Origin: Paraburkholderia agricolaris
Lineage (GTDB): Bacteria; Pseudomonadota; Gammaproteobacteria; Burkholderiales; Burkholderiaceae
Assembly: GCF_009455635.1 (NCBI RefSeq)
Contig: NZ_QPER01000001.1
Coordinates: 62,001-126,000, forward strand
Direction: 5' to 3'
DNA: 64,000 nucleotides
Shown: in pieces, positions 1 to 7,907 of the stretch
Layout: every line of letters starts with the position of its first letter
Numbering within the stretch: the stretch's first letter is position 1
Notes under the pieces: model-generated
The model's input: the letters and a program-made list of their open reading frames with translations, nothing else
Databases searched by the model: none
Told to the model about the DNA's origin: nothing
Program-made: the position numbers and the translations under genes

Positions 1-165
1 AAAACTGGCGATCAACAGCACCGGCAGGGCGATGCCTACCAGCAGCAGATCTTGCCCGTCAGGTACCCGGGAGATCGACCGCCAGTAAAATAGTGCGATC
101 CCCCACACCAGGACGAACACCGTGGCCACAGCAGCCACGTTGCGTAACGTCGAACGCTGGCTCAT
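1..165 (-). CDS. Putative membrane protein, N-terminal part only
   Basis: The first 55 codons of a minus-strand gene that runs off the window edge. After a short basic leader it shows one clear hydrophobic segment (about residues 10-27) and a second starting near residue 40, so it is an inner-membrane protein or has a membrane anchor. It starts 30 bp downstream of the PAAR gene on the same strand and probably shares its transcript, which suggests a T6SS-linked role such as immunity or accessory protein. I do not recognise the family from this fragment. Confidence 0.6.
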   Translation of the reverse strand, partial: MSQRSTLRNVAAVATVFVLVWGIALFYWRSISRVPDGQDLLLVGIALPVLLIASF

Positions 166-195
166 GCATTTTCCCCGTTCATCGTTCTTTTATTT

Positions 196-384
196 TCAGC
201 CTGCGCCTTCAATAACAACCGTATCGTTGCCGTCCGCAATTTGATTAGCGCTGTTAATGGGATACGGGACCCTGCCGTGGCGGCGCGCAATACCTTTGCC
301 GGCTGTCGCCGCAATTGTCGAGGCGTTAGTAACCGCGCCGTCGCGACTGTGTTTGCCGCCTAATGCGATAAATGGACGTGTCAT
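196..384 (-). CDS. Minimal PAAR-domain T6SS spike protein
   Basis: A 62-aa protein starting at the ATG at 384 (an in-frame ATG at 471 would add 29 unrelated residues). Beginning MTRPFIALGGKHSRDGAVTN and continuing through GKGIARRHGRV to a C-terminal IADGNDTVVIEGAG, it matches the PAAR pattern: a proline/glycine-rich start, a GKGIAR-type turn and an [ED]G-x-x-x-V-I-x-G end. PAAR proteins cap the VgrG tip of the T6SS needle. This one is only the PAAR fold, with no effector extension, and lacks the usual CPxHG-type central cysteine/histidine. It is followed by the membrane protein at 1-165. The 243 bp to the divergent operon at 628 presumably holds both promoters; I see no clear boxes there. Confidence 0.7.
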   Translation of the reverse strand: MTRPFIALGGKHSRDGAVTNASTIAATAGKGIARRHGRVPYPINSANQIADGNDTVVIEGAG

Positions 385-627
385 TACCGGTCTTCCCCGC
401 GGGCAGCAATAGTAAATGAACCAGGCGAAACTCGACAGGCTGCGCCACCGTATTCCTATGGTAAATTCCATCGCAGATTCTACTGAGGATTAGCGTGGAT
501 TTCATCTGAATACGCTCCGATCCGGCTGAAACTGACGGCAATTGGTGAGTAAATATTTCCGCAACCGGATCATCCGTTGCCGCATCGCAGGTAAATAAAA
601 CACGCTCGAATAGGTAACGGGACCCGC

Positions 628-801
628 ATGGACGCTATTTCCCAGTTAACAGCCACGCGGCTAACAACATTAATTCAGCAAGCATTCGTCGGCACGGACC
701 AGATGCAAACGCCCCTTCCCCAATTTCCAGAGAAAGTCCGCGTCTCGTGCCTGTTGCTCGCGATGCAGTCGGATAGCCCTCTGGTCACCAAGCTCGCGTG
801 A
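628..801 (+). CDS. 57-aa ORF translationally coupled to the DUF4123 gene
   Basis: ATG at 628, TGA at 799-801, and the TGA overlaps the GTG start of the next gene by 4 bp. The same 4-bp NTGA overlap is used at every later junction of this operon, which is the main reason to believe the ORF is translated. The product is a short soluble peptide rich in Gln, Thr and Leu, with no signal peptide or recognised domain. In comparable loci vgrG sits at this position, so it could be a small coupling ORF or the rebuilt end of a deleted gene. The Shine-Dalgarno region is weak. Confidence 0.45.
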   Translation: MDAISQLTATRLTTLIQQAFVGTDQMQTPLPQFPEKVRVSCLLLAMQSDSPLVTKLA

Positions 802-1637
802 TCGTGGACGCTACCGATTGGATTGATCCGTATCCGGATGACGCGCTGGAGCAGCTGCGCAAAGCGTTCAACGAAGCGCCGTTGGGCAACGGGCGGTACT
901 ACGCCTTGTTCGATATGGGCTTCCTGCCGTCGTTGCGTGATGAGTTGCCGTCGCTAGGTTTGGGCAGCACTGTTGTGACGCTTTACGAGGGGACGTACGA
1001 AGGCGAAGACCTGATGCAGATATCGCCTTGCCTCATGCAGCTACCTGAGTTGGCGGAGCAACGCGATGCGGTCTGTTCGGCGTTGCTGCAGCGAACCAAT
1101 GGGCGGCCGATGTTCAGTATGTTGCGCCCGACGACGTATCGGCTCGCGGAGTTGGCGTCGCATTTGCGTCGGCAACTGGAAGCGCGGACTGAAGACGGTG
1201 AGGCCTTTCTTGTGCGTTTTGCCGATACACGATGCCTGCCTGTGTGGACCAATGTGTTGACTGCGGCCCAGCGTGCGCGTTTTTTTGCTGGGATCGATGC
1301 GTGGTGGTTTTTTGATCGTAAGGGAGCACTGGTGCCGGTTGAGGCGCTGGCTTCTGTTCAAGGTGATGGGCAAGCCCATGAGTCGACTATCGCTGAAGAA
1401 AAACCCTACCAGGTGGACGCGTCGCAATTGGAGCCGCTCAAGCTGGCAGCGAAAGTCGACACGCTGATTTTTCATATTCGACAGCGACCGGAGAGTTTCG
1501 GGCAGTTCACGGCGTCACCGTCGCGAGTCCATGAGTGTGTCAGCGCGGCAATGGCGGGTGAGCTGCCATCGCCTGCGGCTGCTTCGCGGGTTGCTTTGCA
1601 GGCGCTTGAGGCGGCTGGATTGCTGGCTGAGGTTTGA
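798..1637 (+). CDS. DUF4123 T6SS effector adaptor/chaperone (Tap/Tec-like)
   Basis: 279 aa from a GTG at 798 that overlaps the preceding stop. The segment around residues 105-175 has the DUF4123 signature: a helix ending LAxHLRRQLE, then a strand with LVRFADTRCLPVW, then a Q-RARFFAGIDAWWFFDRKG block. Proteins of this family bind a T6SS effector and load it on its cognate VgrG or PAAR. Its position upstream of the Tle1 effector fits that job. No vgrG is beside it in this window, so the cognate spike must be supplied elsewhere or be the PAAR at 196-384. The stop overlaps the TTG start of the next gene. Confidence 0.85.
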   Translation: MIVDATDWIDPYPDDALEQLRKAFNEAPLGNGRYYALFDMGFLPSLRDELPSLGLGSTVVTLYEGTYEGEDLMQISPCLMQLPELAEQRDAVCSALLQRTNGRPMFSMLRPTTYRLAELASHLRRQLEARTEDGEAFLVRFADTRCLPVWTNVLTAAQRARFFAGIDAWWFFDRKGALVPVEALASVQGDGQAHESTIAEEKPYQVDASQLEPLKLAAKVDTLIFHIRQRPESFGQFTASPSRVHECVSAAMAGELPSPAAASRVALQALEAAGLLAEV

Positions 1638-2245
1638 ACGTGGAGCACGCGCTGGGTGTGAGGCGGTTGGCGGTGGTGAGAGCGGCTGCGTCGCTGGGGT
1701 TGGTTGTGGTTTTGCTACGCGTGGTCGTGGGGTGTTCGCGGGGGACGGGATCGGATTCGGCCGCGAAATCGGATGCGGCTTCTGCGGAACACGAGTCGAT
1801 GGGGCTCAAGCTTAATGGGCTGAATTACACGGAAGTTCCGATCGGGGATTTTTACGTTGACGGAACTTGGGGCGCGGCGATTCCCAGTCGCATCGGGAGT
1901 TGGGGAAGCAAGTTCATCTGTTGCGCCTCATTGCCTCACGAATGGCATCCTGGGCTGACGGTCACAGTGAAGTGGCAAGACGACAACTTGTATAAAAAGG
2001 ATCCAAATGCAATGGCGAGCCGCGAGGTACCCGTCGAGAAGTATGAGTACTTTTCCGATGGATTTTTGTGGGTGCTGTTTTTTCCGAATGACAGGATCAG
2101 GGTTTATGCATCGCTATGGATGCCGGGGTTTCCTGATTTTCCGGAGGGTCTGCAAGAGCCTGGAGAATCCTGCGCCGATCACTTCACGCTGAAGAACAGT
2201 GATCCGCATTGTCCGGCACCTGATAAGAGAATGAAGCCATCATGA
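1634..2245 (+). CDS. DUF3304 lipoprotein, copy 1 (probable Tle1 immunity)
   Basis: 203 aa from a TTG at 1634 in a TTGA overlap with the DUF4123 stop; GTG at 1640 is an alternative start. The basic, hydrophobic leader ends in VVVGC, a lipobox, so the mature protein is likely anchored in the periplasmic leaflet. The conserved body follows: LNGLNYTEVPIGDFYVDG, a CC pair, W-PGLTVTVKW, YEYFSDGFLWVLFFPND and a C-terminal CxxHFTLKNSDPHCP. This is the DUF3304 pattern. In Burkholderia Tle1 modules, DUF3304 lipoproteins next to the phospholipase act as periplasmic immunity proteins; that function is inferred here from context. Confidence 0.8.
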   Translation: MNVEHALGVRRLAVVRAAASLGLVVVLLRVVVGCSRGTGSDSAAKSDAASAEHESMGLKLNGLNYTEVPIGDFYVDGTWGAAIPSRIGSWGSKFICCASLPHEWHPGLTVTVKWQDDNLYKKDPNAMASREVPVEKYEYFSDGFLWVLFFPNDRIRVYASLWMPGFPDFPEGLQEPGESCADHFTLKNSDPHCPAPDKRMKPS

Positions 2246-2811
2246 ATCTCCGCGTGATGATGCGTGACATCGCTCGATGGCTGGTTCCGTTGATGGTTGC
2301 AACGTTGGCTATCTCGGCATGCTCGAGAACGACCGATTCGTCTGAGACGAAAGCGGAAGACGAGACGATGGACCTGAAGCTGAATGCGTTGAACTACACC
2401 GACATTCCTATAGGTGTGTTCTACGTGGATGGCAAGTCAGGTGCCAATGTTTCGAGTCGGATCGGTAGTGGCGGTGGAACCATTATCTGTTGCGTTTCTG
2501 TACCTAGAAAATGGTACCCCGGATTGACCGTCACCGTGCAATGGCAGGATGACAATTTGTACCAGAAAGACCCGAAGGCGATGGCGAGCCGCGAGGTACC
2601 CGTCGAGCGCTACGAATACTTCTCGGATGGATTTTTATGGGTACTGTTTTTTCCCGACGACAAGATCAGGATTTATGCGTCACCGTGGATGCCAGGGTTT
2701 CCTGCATTTCCTGAAGGCTTGCAAGCACCTAATGAAGCGTGTCCTGACCACTTCACCCTATTGAACAGCGATCCTCGTTGTCCGAAGCCCGATCCGAGGA
2801 TCAAGTCATGA
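2242..2811 (+). CDS. DUF3304 lipoprotein, copy 2
   Basis: 189 aa; its ATG lies in an ATGA overlap with copy 1. The signal sequence ends ATLAISAC, a lipobox. The body keeps the family landmarks (LNALNYTDIPIGVFYVDG, ICC, PGLTVTVQWQDDNLY, EYFSDGFLWVLFFPDDKI) but is the most diverged of the four in the glycine-rich segment before the CC pair (ANVSSRIGSGGGTI). It probably binds and neutralises a phospholipase in the periplasm; divergence among copies would widen or shift the range of effectors recognised. Confidence 0.8.
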   Translation: MNLRVMMRDIARWLVPLMVATLAISACSRTTDSSETKAEDETMDLKLNALNYTDIPIGVFYVDGKSGANVSSRIGSGGGTIICCVSVPRKWYPGLTVTVQWQDDNLYQKDPKAMASREVPVERYEYFSDGFLWVLFFPDDKIRIYASPWMPGFPAFPEGLQAPNEACPDHFTLLNSDPRCPKPDPRIKS

Positions 2812-3377
2812 ACTCTCGGTTGACGATGGCGAGTATCGCTCGATGGCTAGTGATGCTGCTGGTTGTGCCGCTAGCTGTTTCAGCATGCTCACGAGCGACG
2901 GATTCGTCTGAGACGAAAGTGGAAGACCAGACGATGGGTTTGAAGCTGGTTGGCTTGAACTACACGGAGATACCGATTGGAGATTTCTATACGGACGGCA
3001 CGTGGGGAGCAGCTATTCCCAGCCGTATCGGTAGCTGGAGTGGGACGATCATCTGTTGTGTTTCGTTGCCGAAGAAGTGGCATCCAGGATTGACCGTCAC
3101 CGTGCAATGGCAGGATGACAATCTGTACAAGAAAGATCCGAACGCGCTGGCAGGGCGGCAGGTGCCAGTTGAGCACTATGAATACTTTTCGGACGGATTT
3201 TTATATGTGCTCTTTTTCCCCAATGACAAGATCAAGGTATATGCATCGCCCTGGCTGCCGGGATTTCCTGATTTCCCCGAAGGATTGCAACAACCGGGAG
3301 AGTCCTGCCCTGATCACTTCACCCTGAAGAACAGCGATCCGCGCTGCCCGGCACCTGATAAGAGAATGAAGTCATGA
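2808..3377 (+). CDS. DUF3304 lipoprotein, copy 3
   Basis: 189 aa from the ATG at 2808 (ATGA overlap with copy 2); an in-frame ATG at 2778 would lie inside the upstream gene and is unlikely. Lipobox VSAC near residue 25. The mature part is very like copies 1 and 4: LVGLNYTEIPIGDFYTDGTW, the ICC pair, KKWHPGLTVTVQW and a C-terminal CPDHFTLKNSDPRCP. Same predicted role as its neighbours, a periplasmic lipoprotein partner of the Tle1 effector. Confidence 0.8.
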   Translation: MNSRLTMASIARWLVMLLVVPLAVSACSRATDSSETKVEDQTMGLKLVGLNYTEIPIGDFYTDGTWGAAIPSRIGSWSGTIICCVSLPKKWHPGLTVTVQWQDDNLYKKDPNALAGRQVPVEHYEYFSDGFLYVLFFPNDKIKVYASPWLPGFPDFPEGLQQPGESCPDHFTLKNSDPRCPAPDKRMKS

Positions 3378-3961
3378 ATTTACGTTTTCCGATGGCAAAG
3401 ATCTCGCGATGGCTGGCTCCACTTGTGATCGTATTGCTGGTCCTTCCGGCATGCTCGCGAGCAACAGATTCGCCCTCTTCTGACTCGCAAAATGCAGCGC
3501 AAGTAAAAGACGACACAATGGGGCTCAAGCTGGTTGGTTTGAACTACACAGAGATACCGATCGGGGATTTTTACACCAACGGTACTTGGGGGGCAGACAT
3601 TCCTAGCCGCATCGGTAGCTGGAGTGGGACCATTATCTGTTGCGTTTCGTTACCGAAGAGGTGGCATCCCGGCCTGACTGTTACGGTTCAATGGCGAAAC
3701 GACGAAATGTATAAGAAAGATCCTGAGTCGCTGGCAAGCCGCGTAGTACCTGTAGAACCCTATCAACCTTTTTTTGATGGTTCTCTCTGGGTAATGTTTT
3801 TTCCAGGCGACAAGATCAAGGTATATGCCTCACAGTGGTCACCAGGGTTCCCAGGCTTTCCGGAAGGCCTGCAAGAGCCGGGGGCTGCCTGTCCAAATCA
3901 TTTTACTTTGAAGAACGACGATCCCCATTGTCCTTTGCCCGATAAGAGGATTAAGCCATGA
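3374..3961 (+). CDS. DUF3304 lipoprotein, copy 4 (next to the effector)
   Basis: 195 aa, ATGA overlap with copy 3 and again with the effector gene. Signal peptide ending VLPAC (lipobox), then a short polar linker with an insertion SSDSQNAAQ absent from the other copies, then the conserved DUF3304 body. In this copy YEYFSDGF has changed to YQPFFDGS, and the CC and HFTLKN landmarks are kept. Being immediately upstream of and coupled to the effector, it is the best candidate for the cognate immunity protein; the other three may protect against related effectors from other strains. Confidence 0.82.
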   Translation: MNLRFPMAKISRWLAPLVIVLLVLPACSRATDSPSSDSQNAAQVKDDTMGLKLVGLNYTEIPIGDFYTNGTWGADIPSRIGSWSGTIICCVSLPKRWHPGLTVTVQWRNDEMYKKDPESLASRVVPVEPYQPFFDGSLWVMFFPGDKIKVYASQWSPGFPGFPEGLQEPGAACPNHFTLKNDDPHCPLPDKRIKP

Positions 3962-6309
3962 GTTTCCGTTTTGCATCGGCCGAGCGGCCCGATATTGGTG
4001 TGTCGACAAAGGATGAACAGTCAGCAATTCTGCGCCGTCTAGCTGAGGACGATGGTATGAGTTGCTGCAAAACTCTGCATATCGGTTTCTTCTTTGATGG
4101 CACGCGGAACAATGCGGACAAAGATAGTGCCGGTCATAAGCATAGTAACGTAGCCCGGCTATTGGCTACCCATCCGCTTGATCAATATAATCGGCGTATC
4201 TACGTCGCGGGTGTCGGTACACCGTTCACCAGTGAGATCGGTGACTATGGTGCGGGATTGCAAGCAGCAGCCGGCGCCGCAACTGGCTGGGCCGGGGAAG
4301 GTAGAATTAATTGGGCGTTGCTACAACTACATAATACTTTGCATAATTATGTTTATGGTGCTTCGCTAAGTTCTGTCACGCAAAAAACCGACAAAGACAT
4401 CGTAAAAGCCATGAGCGCCGACATGAATTTCGTCGGCATGGGCCTCGGCAATAACCCACCTACCCCCGGTTCCATTCGTGACATCAATGCTCGCGCCAGT
4501 GCCAGCTCGGGCGCTCTGACGTTGATGGTTTCCGAACACACCGGCACCGAGTTGCGCTGGGACAGGGACACGTTGTGGGCGCAACTATGGAAAGACACGG
4601 CCAATTCCGAAAATTGGAAACAGGCGCTGCAAGTATGGGATCAAAACCGGCGCAAGATATTGGCCGAGCGTCGTGCGCAACTGAACGCACGTGTCGGAAA
4701 TAAATTAACCACAGGCAAACCGAAACTGCAGCGCATACGCCTGTCGGTGTTCGGATTTTCGCGCGGCTCCGCAGAGGCGCGCACGTTCTGCAACTGGCTG
4801 GTCGATGCGTTGGACGATGGCTTCACGCTGTGCGGTGTGCCCGTCACGGTCGATTTTCTCGGCCTCTTCGACACAGTAGCGTCGGTGGGCATCGCCCAAG
4901 GTGCCTCCGCCACCTTGTTCGATGGACATGGCGGCTGGGGGCGTGCCGAGAACATGGCCGTGCCGCTACATGTTCGCCGCTGCGTCCACATGGTCGCGGC
5001 GCATGAGCCGCGCGGATCATTTCCGCTGGACCTGATCGATCACGCTACGGGCGACCGCGAGGAAATCGTCTATCCCGGCGTGCACTCCGATGTCGGCGGC
5101 GGCTACGGACCTGCTGAGCAAGGGCGCGGTCAAAGTGATTCCGATAAGTTGTCGCAGGTGCCGTTGCTAGATATGTATCGTGAAGCGCGTAAGGCTGGCG
5201 TGCCGCTCGCTATCAAAGGGCCGGGTATAACCGCGGAAGCTGTTGACGCCTTCAAAATTTCGACCGGTCTGAAACAGGCTTTCTCCGCCTACGTCAACGC
5301 TAGTCCCAGCGATTCCTCCGTGATGGAAAATGGCACGCCGGGCTTGATGCGAGCACATTACGGCCTCTACCTGCGCTGGCGCAAGCAACGGCTCACAGAC
5401 CTCAAAGCGCAGCCGAGTTTCAAGGCCGCACAAGCTGGCTATCCTCAGGACGCCGTGGACCTCGACAGTGCGAACGAGGAGCTTAGGGCGGAATGGCAAG
5501 ATCTGCTTGAAAGCGAGAAAGAAGGCGGCCCGAGTTTGGCACGCTACGCGGTGAAAGGTGCTGACGATTTCGCTCGCAGCCACCCGAAGATCGTCGCTAC
5601 GCTCGCGCCTGTCATCTTGCCCCTAACTGTCGCCGCCGGAGCATTGGCGTCTCCGTTTGAATCTACGGCGATAACAGCCGCCGAAGCCTTGCTAAACGAA
5701 AAATGGCAGCAGTGGCTGGAAGTACGTACCGATTGGAACATGGGCGCGCCGGAGAAGCCGATTAGCGCGCTTTATGACAATTACATGCACGATTCACGCG
5801 CCTGGTTCAAGCCGTTCGGCGCGGATGACGACGTATGGAATTACGAACAGATCAAGGCGCTGAAAGACAAGCAGGCCGCGTTCGAGCGCCAGCATGCCGC
5901 ATGGCAGACGCAGTCTAAAGTGGTGATGCCCGCGAATTATTCAGGCTATCCGGCTGTAACGGCTGGCCCGGAACCCAAATCGCCTCTCACCGCTCAGGAA
6001 ACGGACCAGTTGAAGCGCTACGATTCGGCCATGCAGTCGGCACAAACGGCGCGTCAGGCGAAAGACCCGTCGGCGCCTAATGACAGCGCCGTATTGACCG
6101 ACCCCAAAGTGAGCAAAGGATTGGCCTACCAGAAAAGCGGCCGCGAGTTCTATTTCATGTGGGGCTACTTGCGTTGGCGCACGGTGTACATCAATGGCGT
6201 ACGTTGGGATGCACCGCATGTGAAGACGGTAGAGGAAACGCAGGAGGATGGGCGGAGAGCTGCGCAGCAAATAGTTAACATGCAAGGCTTGAGCGCGCTC
6301 TCTCATTGA
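3958..6309 (+). CDS. Tle1-family T6SS phospholipase effector (DUF2235)
   Basis: 783 aa. The N-terminal two thirds are a DUF2235 alpha/beta hydrolase: HIGFFFDGTRNN near residue 40, the nucleophile elbow GFSRGS with Ser at about 268, GLFDTVAS with Asp at about 305, and GVHSDVGGGY with His at about 376. These are the hallmarks of Tle1, a phospholipase delivered by the T6SS that degrades membrane phospholipids of competitors. The C-terminal part is mostly helical with a hydrophobic stretch (about 545-570, ATLAPVILPLTVAAGALAS) that may associate with membrane. The DUF4123 adaptor and DUF3304 lipoproteins upstream support the assignment. The stop is followed at once by an IS66 remnant, so the natural 3' neighbour may be lost. 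Confidence 0.9.
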   Translation: MSFRFASAERPDIGVSTKDEQSAILRRLAEDDGMSCCKTLHIGFFFDGTRNNADKDSAGHKHSNVARLLATHPLDQYNRRIYVAGVGTPFTSEIGDYGAGLQAAAGAATGWAGEGRINWALLQLHNTLHNYVYGASLSSVTQKTDKDIVKAMSADMNFVGMGLGNNPPTPGSIRDINARASASSGALTLMVSEHTGTELRWDRDTLWAQLWKDTANSENWKQALQVWDQNRRKILAERRAQLNARVGNKLTTGKPKLQRIRLSVFGFSRGSAEARTFCNWLVDALDDGFTLCGVPVTVDFLGLFDTVASVGIAQGASATLFDGHGGWGRAENMAVPLHVRRCVHMVAAHEPRGSFPLDLIDHATGDREEIVYPGVHSDVGGGYGPAEQGRGQSDSDKLSQVPLLDMYREARKAGVPLAIKGPGITAEAVDAFKISTGLKQAFSAYVNASPSDSSVMENGTPGLMRAHYGLYLRWRKQRLTDLKAQPSFKAAQAGYPQDAVDLDSANEELRAEWQDLLESEKEGGPSLARYAVKGADDFARSHPKIVATLAPVILPLTVAAGALASPFESTAITAAEALLNEKWQQWLEVRTDWNMGAPEKPISALYDNYMHDSRAWFKPFGADDDVWNYEQIKALKDKQAAFERQHAAWQTQSKVVMPANYSGYPAVTAGPEPKSPLTAQETDQLKRYDSAMQSAQTARQAKDPSAPNDSAVLTDPKVSKGLAYQKSGREFYFMWGYLRWRTVYINGVRWDAPHVKTVEETQEDGRRAAQQIVNMQGLSALSH

Positions 6310-6545
6310 GTGGTTGGCTTTGTTTATCTGGATAGACGGCTCGGCGCCGACGCGTGCGGACGTGCCTTGCTGCCTGTCACCGTAAATGAGGCCAGTGACG
6401 GCGGTGTGGCCGAACCGGCTGCATCTACGCCTTCGGCACCGGCACCCGGCACGATCCGGATCCGGCTGCCACGAGGTGAGGTACGCGTTGAAGGGAGCGT
6501 CGATCCCGATACGCTGCGCGTGGTGATCCACTTCGCCGCGACCAT
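6310..6545 (+). pseudogene. IS66-family TnpA remnant (C-terminal part)
   Basis: The reading frame right after the Tle1 stop encodes ALLPVTVNEASDGG, a short Pro/Ala linker, then GTIRIRLPRGEVRVEGSVDP and DTLRVVIHFAA. This is the typical end of the small IS66 accessory protein TnpA (LLPV-V, then IRI-LPRG--VEG-VDP--LR-V). The helix-turn-helix front half and the tnpB and tnpC genes are absent, so this is a scar, not a working element. The in-frame GTG at 6310 is probably a coincidence. Confidence 0.7.
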
Positions 6546-6992
6546 CGCTCCTGTTTCAATATCAATGTAATGCTCCAGTATCCAACGCTGTGTTTCATTG
6601 AAAAGTCCCGCTGGTTCCCGGTGCGCAATGTGGATAGTTATCGACGGCTCATAACCGCTATCTATCGCAGCCTTTTCCAACTGTGGCGCAGCGAAGACCG
6701 ACGCCGAATTCCTTAAGCGTTCGGACAGTGGCTATTCTGATGCGGTGTGCTCGGAGGCCAGCATGCCAGGCGCATGAGATGTGCAAATCGAACAGTGATT
6801 CTGGCTTCATCGCGAATCGATCGCCGGATGAACTCCTCAGGAACAACGGAGCATGCCACTCGAATATGGCCAAAGCGCCAGACACGTGTCGCCGGCTGAT
6901 ATTCTGAGGAGATCATCGCAGAGCACGGCGGCGATAAAATTGCCTCAATCGTAAACGTTAGTTTGAAACGAATGGGGTGTACAGGTGAACCC
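6546..6992. other. Intergenic debris between the IS66 scar and the next gene
   Basis: No intact gene here. The minus strand from about 6714 to 6546 reads open as protein-like sequence (ASVFAAPQLEKAAIDSGYEP, later FNETQRWILEHYIDIETG) but lacks a start and is cut by an in-frame stop (TAG near 6722) on one side and the IS66 remnant on the other. A second minus-strand frame (about 6885-6720) carries other protein-like sequence. Together they look like a frameshifted, IS-truncated gene that I cannot identify. Confidence 0.4.
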
Positions 6993-7787
6993 ATGGAAAA
7001 AGCAGTACCGCTGAATACCCCGAAGCGCGACATCAAGAGGCGTTACCTTATCTTGCTCGCTCTCGTGCTTCTTGCCGCGATAGGGTTCGGTCTGGATCGG
7101 AGTCGGCGCATGCCGCTGATTTATGTGATTCCGGAGAGCTATGTCGGTCCGGTGGCCGCGTTGTTCGATCAACCCGATGGCATTGAACCGGTTCATACGA
7201 AGGATGGGCTGGAGGTACGTGTTCCTGAGAACGGCATTATCAAAATCAAAGGCAATCCTAAGCTTGGAAATTCTCGGACCTTTCCAAAAAGTACGGTGGT
7301 ATTCGAACTGGAGAAACGTGACGGTAGCCGCGACGTTCTCTCGGAAGCGATCAACCCGTGGCAAGACTACGACCAGAATGACAATCCACACTGGAAAGTT
7401 GGCATTCGCGACGTACAGGGAAATCTGCGCACCATTGCCGTTTCCGACAAGAAAGAAGGTTTTGTATTTGACGATTTTCCTGAGGTAGACAGAAGCAGGA
7501 CCATGATTTTCTGGCACGAGTCCTGTCAGGACCGCGTGTTTGGTCCGGAGTCGGAGGCTTATCTTGCAGGCGAAAAGACCGCCGAGGAGTTGCATGTCCC
7601 ACCCTGCGGCGAGTTCGTCGTCGGAAGCTTCAACCATATCCGGCAATGGCCCGAATGGATGTTCTTGAGAGGAAAAGGCAAGCAGGAAAAGATGCACGTA
7701 AGAAATCCGACCTATAGCTCCATCCAGGAATTGGTCGACGAGGCCAACGCTCGCGCGGTCAAAAAGAAGGCTGACGGCATCAATTGA
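6993..7787 (+). CDS. Membrane-anchored protein with a DUF6843-like segment
   Basis: 264 aa from the ATG at 6993, chosen because AGGTGA lies just upstream; ATG 6972 and TTG 6963 are alternatives. A basic N-terminus is followed by one transmembrane helix (about residues 18-35, LILLALVLLAAIGFGLD), so most of the protein is periplasmic. It opens with LIYVIPESYVGPVAALFDQP and VRVPENGIIKIKGNP, which resembles the DUF6843 pattern (Y-IP-GYVGPV ... NGI--). Function unknown. Its place between a T6SS effector and another putative T6SS-linked membrane protein suggests immunity or accessory, which is inference. Confidence 0.65.
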   Translation: MEKAVPLNTPKRDIKRRYLILLALVLLAAIGFGLDRSRRMPLIYVIPESYVGPVAALFDQPDGIEPVHTKDGLEVRVPENGIIKIKGNPKLGNSRTFPKSTVVFELEKRDGSRDVLSEAINPWQDYDQNDNPHWKVGIRDVQGNLRTIAVSDKKEGFVFDDFPEVDRSRTMIFWHESCQDRVFGPESEAYLAGEKTAEELHVPPCGEFVVGSFNHIRQWPEWMFLRGKGKQEKMHVRNPTYSSIQELVDEANARAVKKKADGIN

Positions 7788-7907
7788 TTGATCCTGTATC
7801 GATCTGCCCCGAGCACCGAAGAAACACAGAAAGCCGAAAGACAAGTTTCTTTGCGGGTGGCTTTTTTTCGTAACATACCGTGACTGTCTCTCAAAGCAGG
7901 TTGCCAT

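Noticed and set aside
6310..6570. A real gene starting with GTG directly after the Tle1 stop
   Set aside because: The sequence is the end of IS66 TnpA without its front, so the GTG is coincidental.
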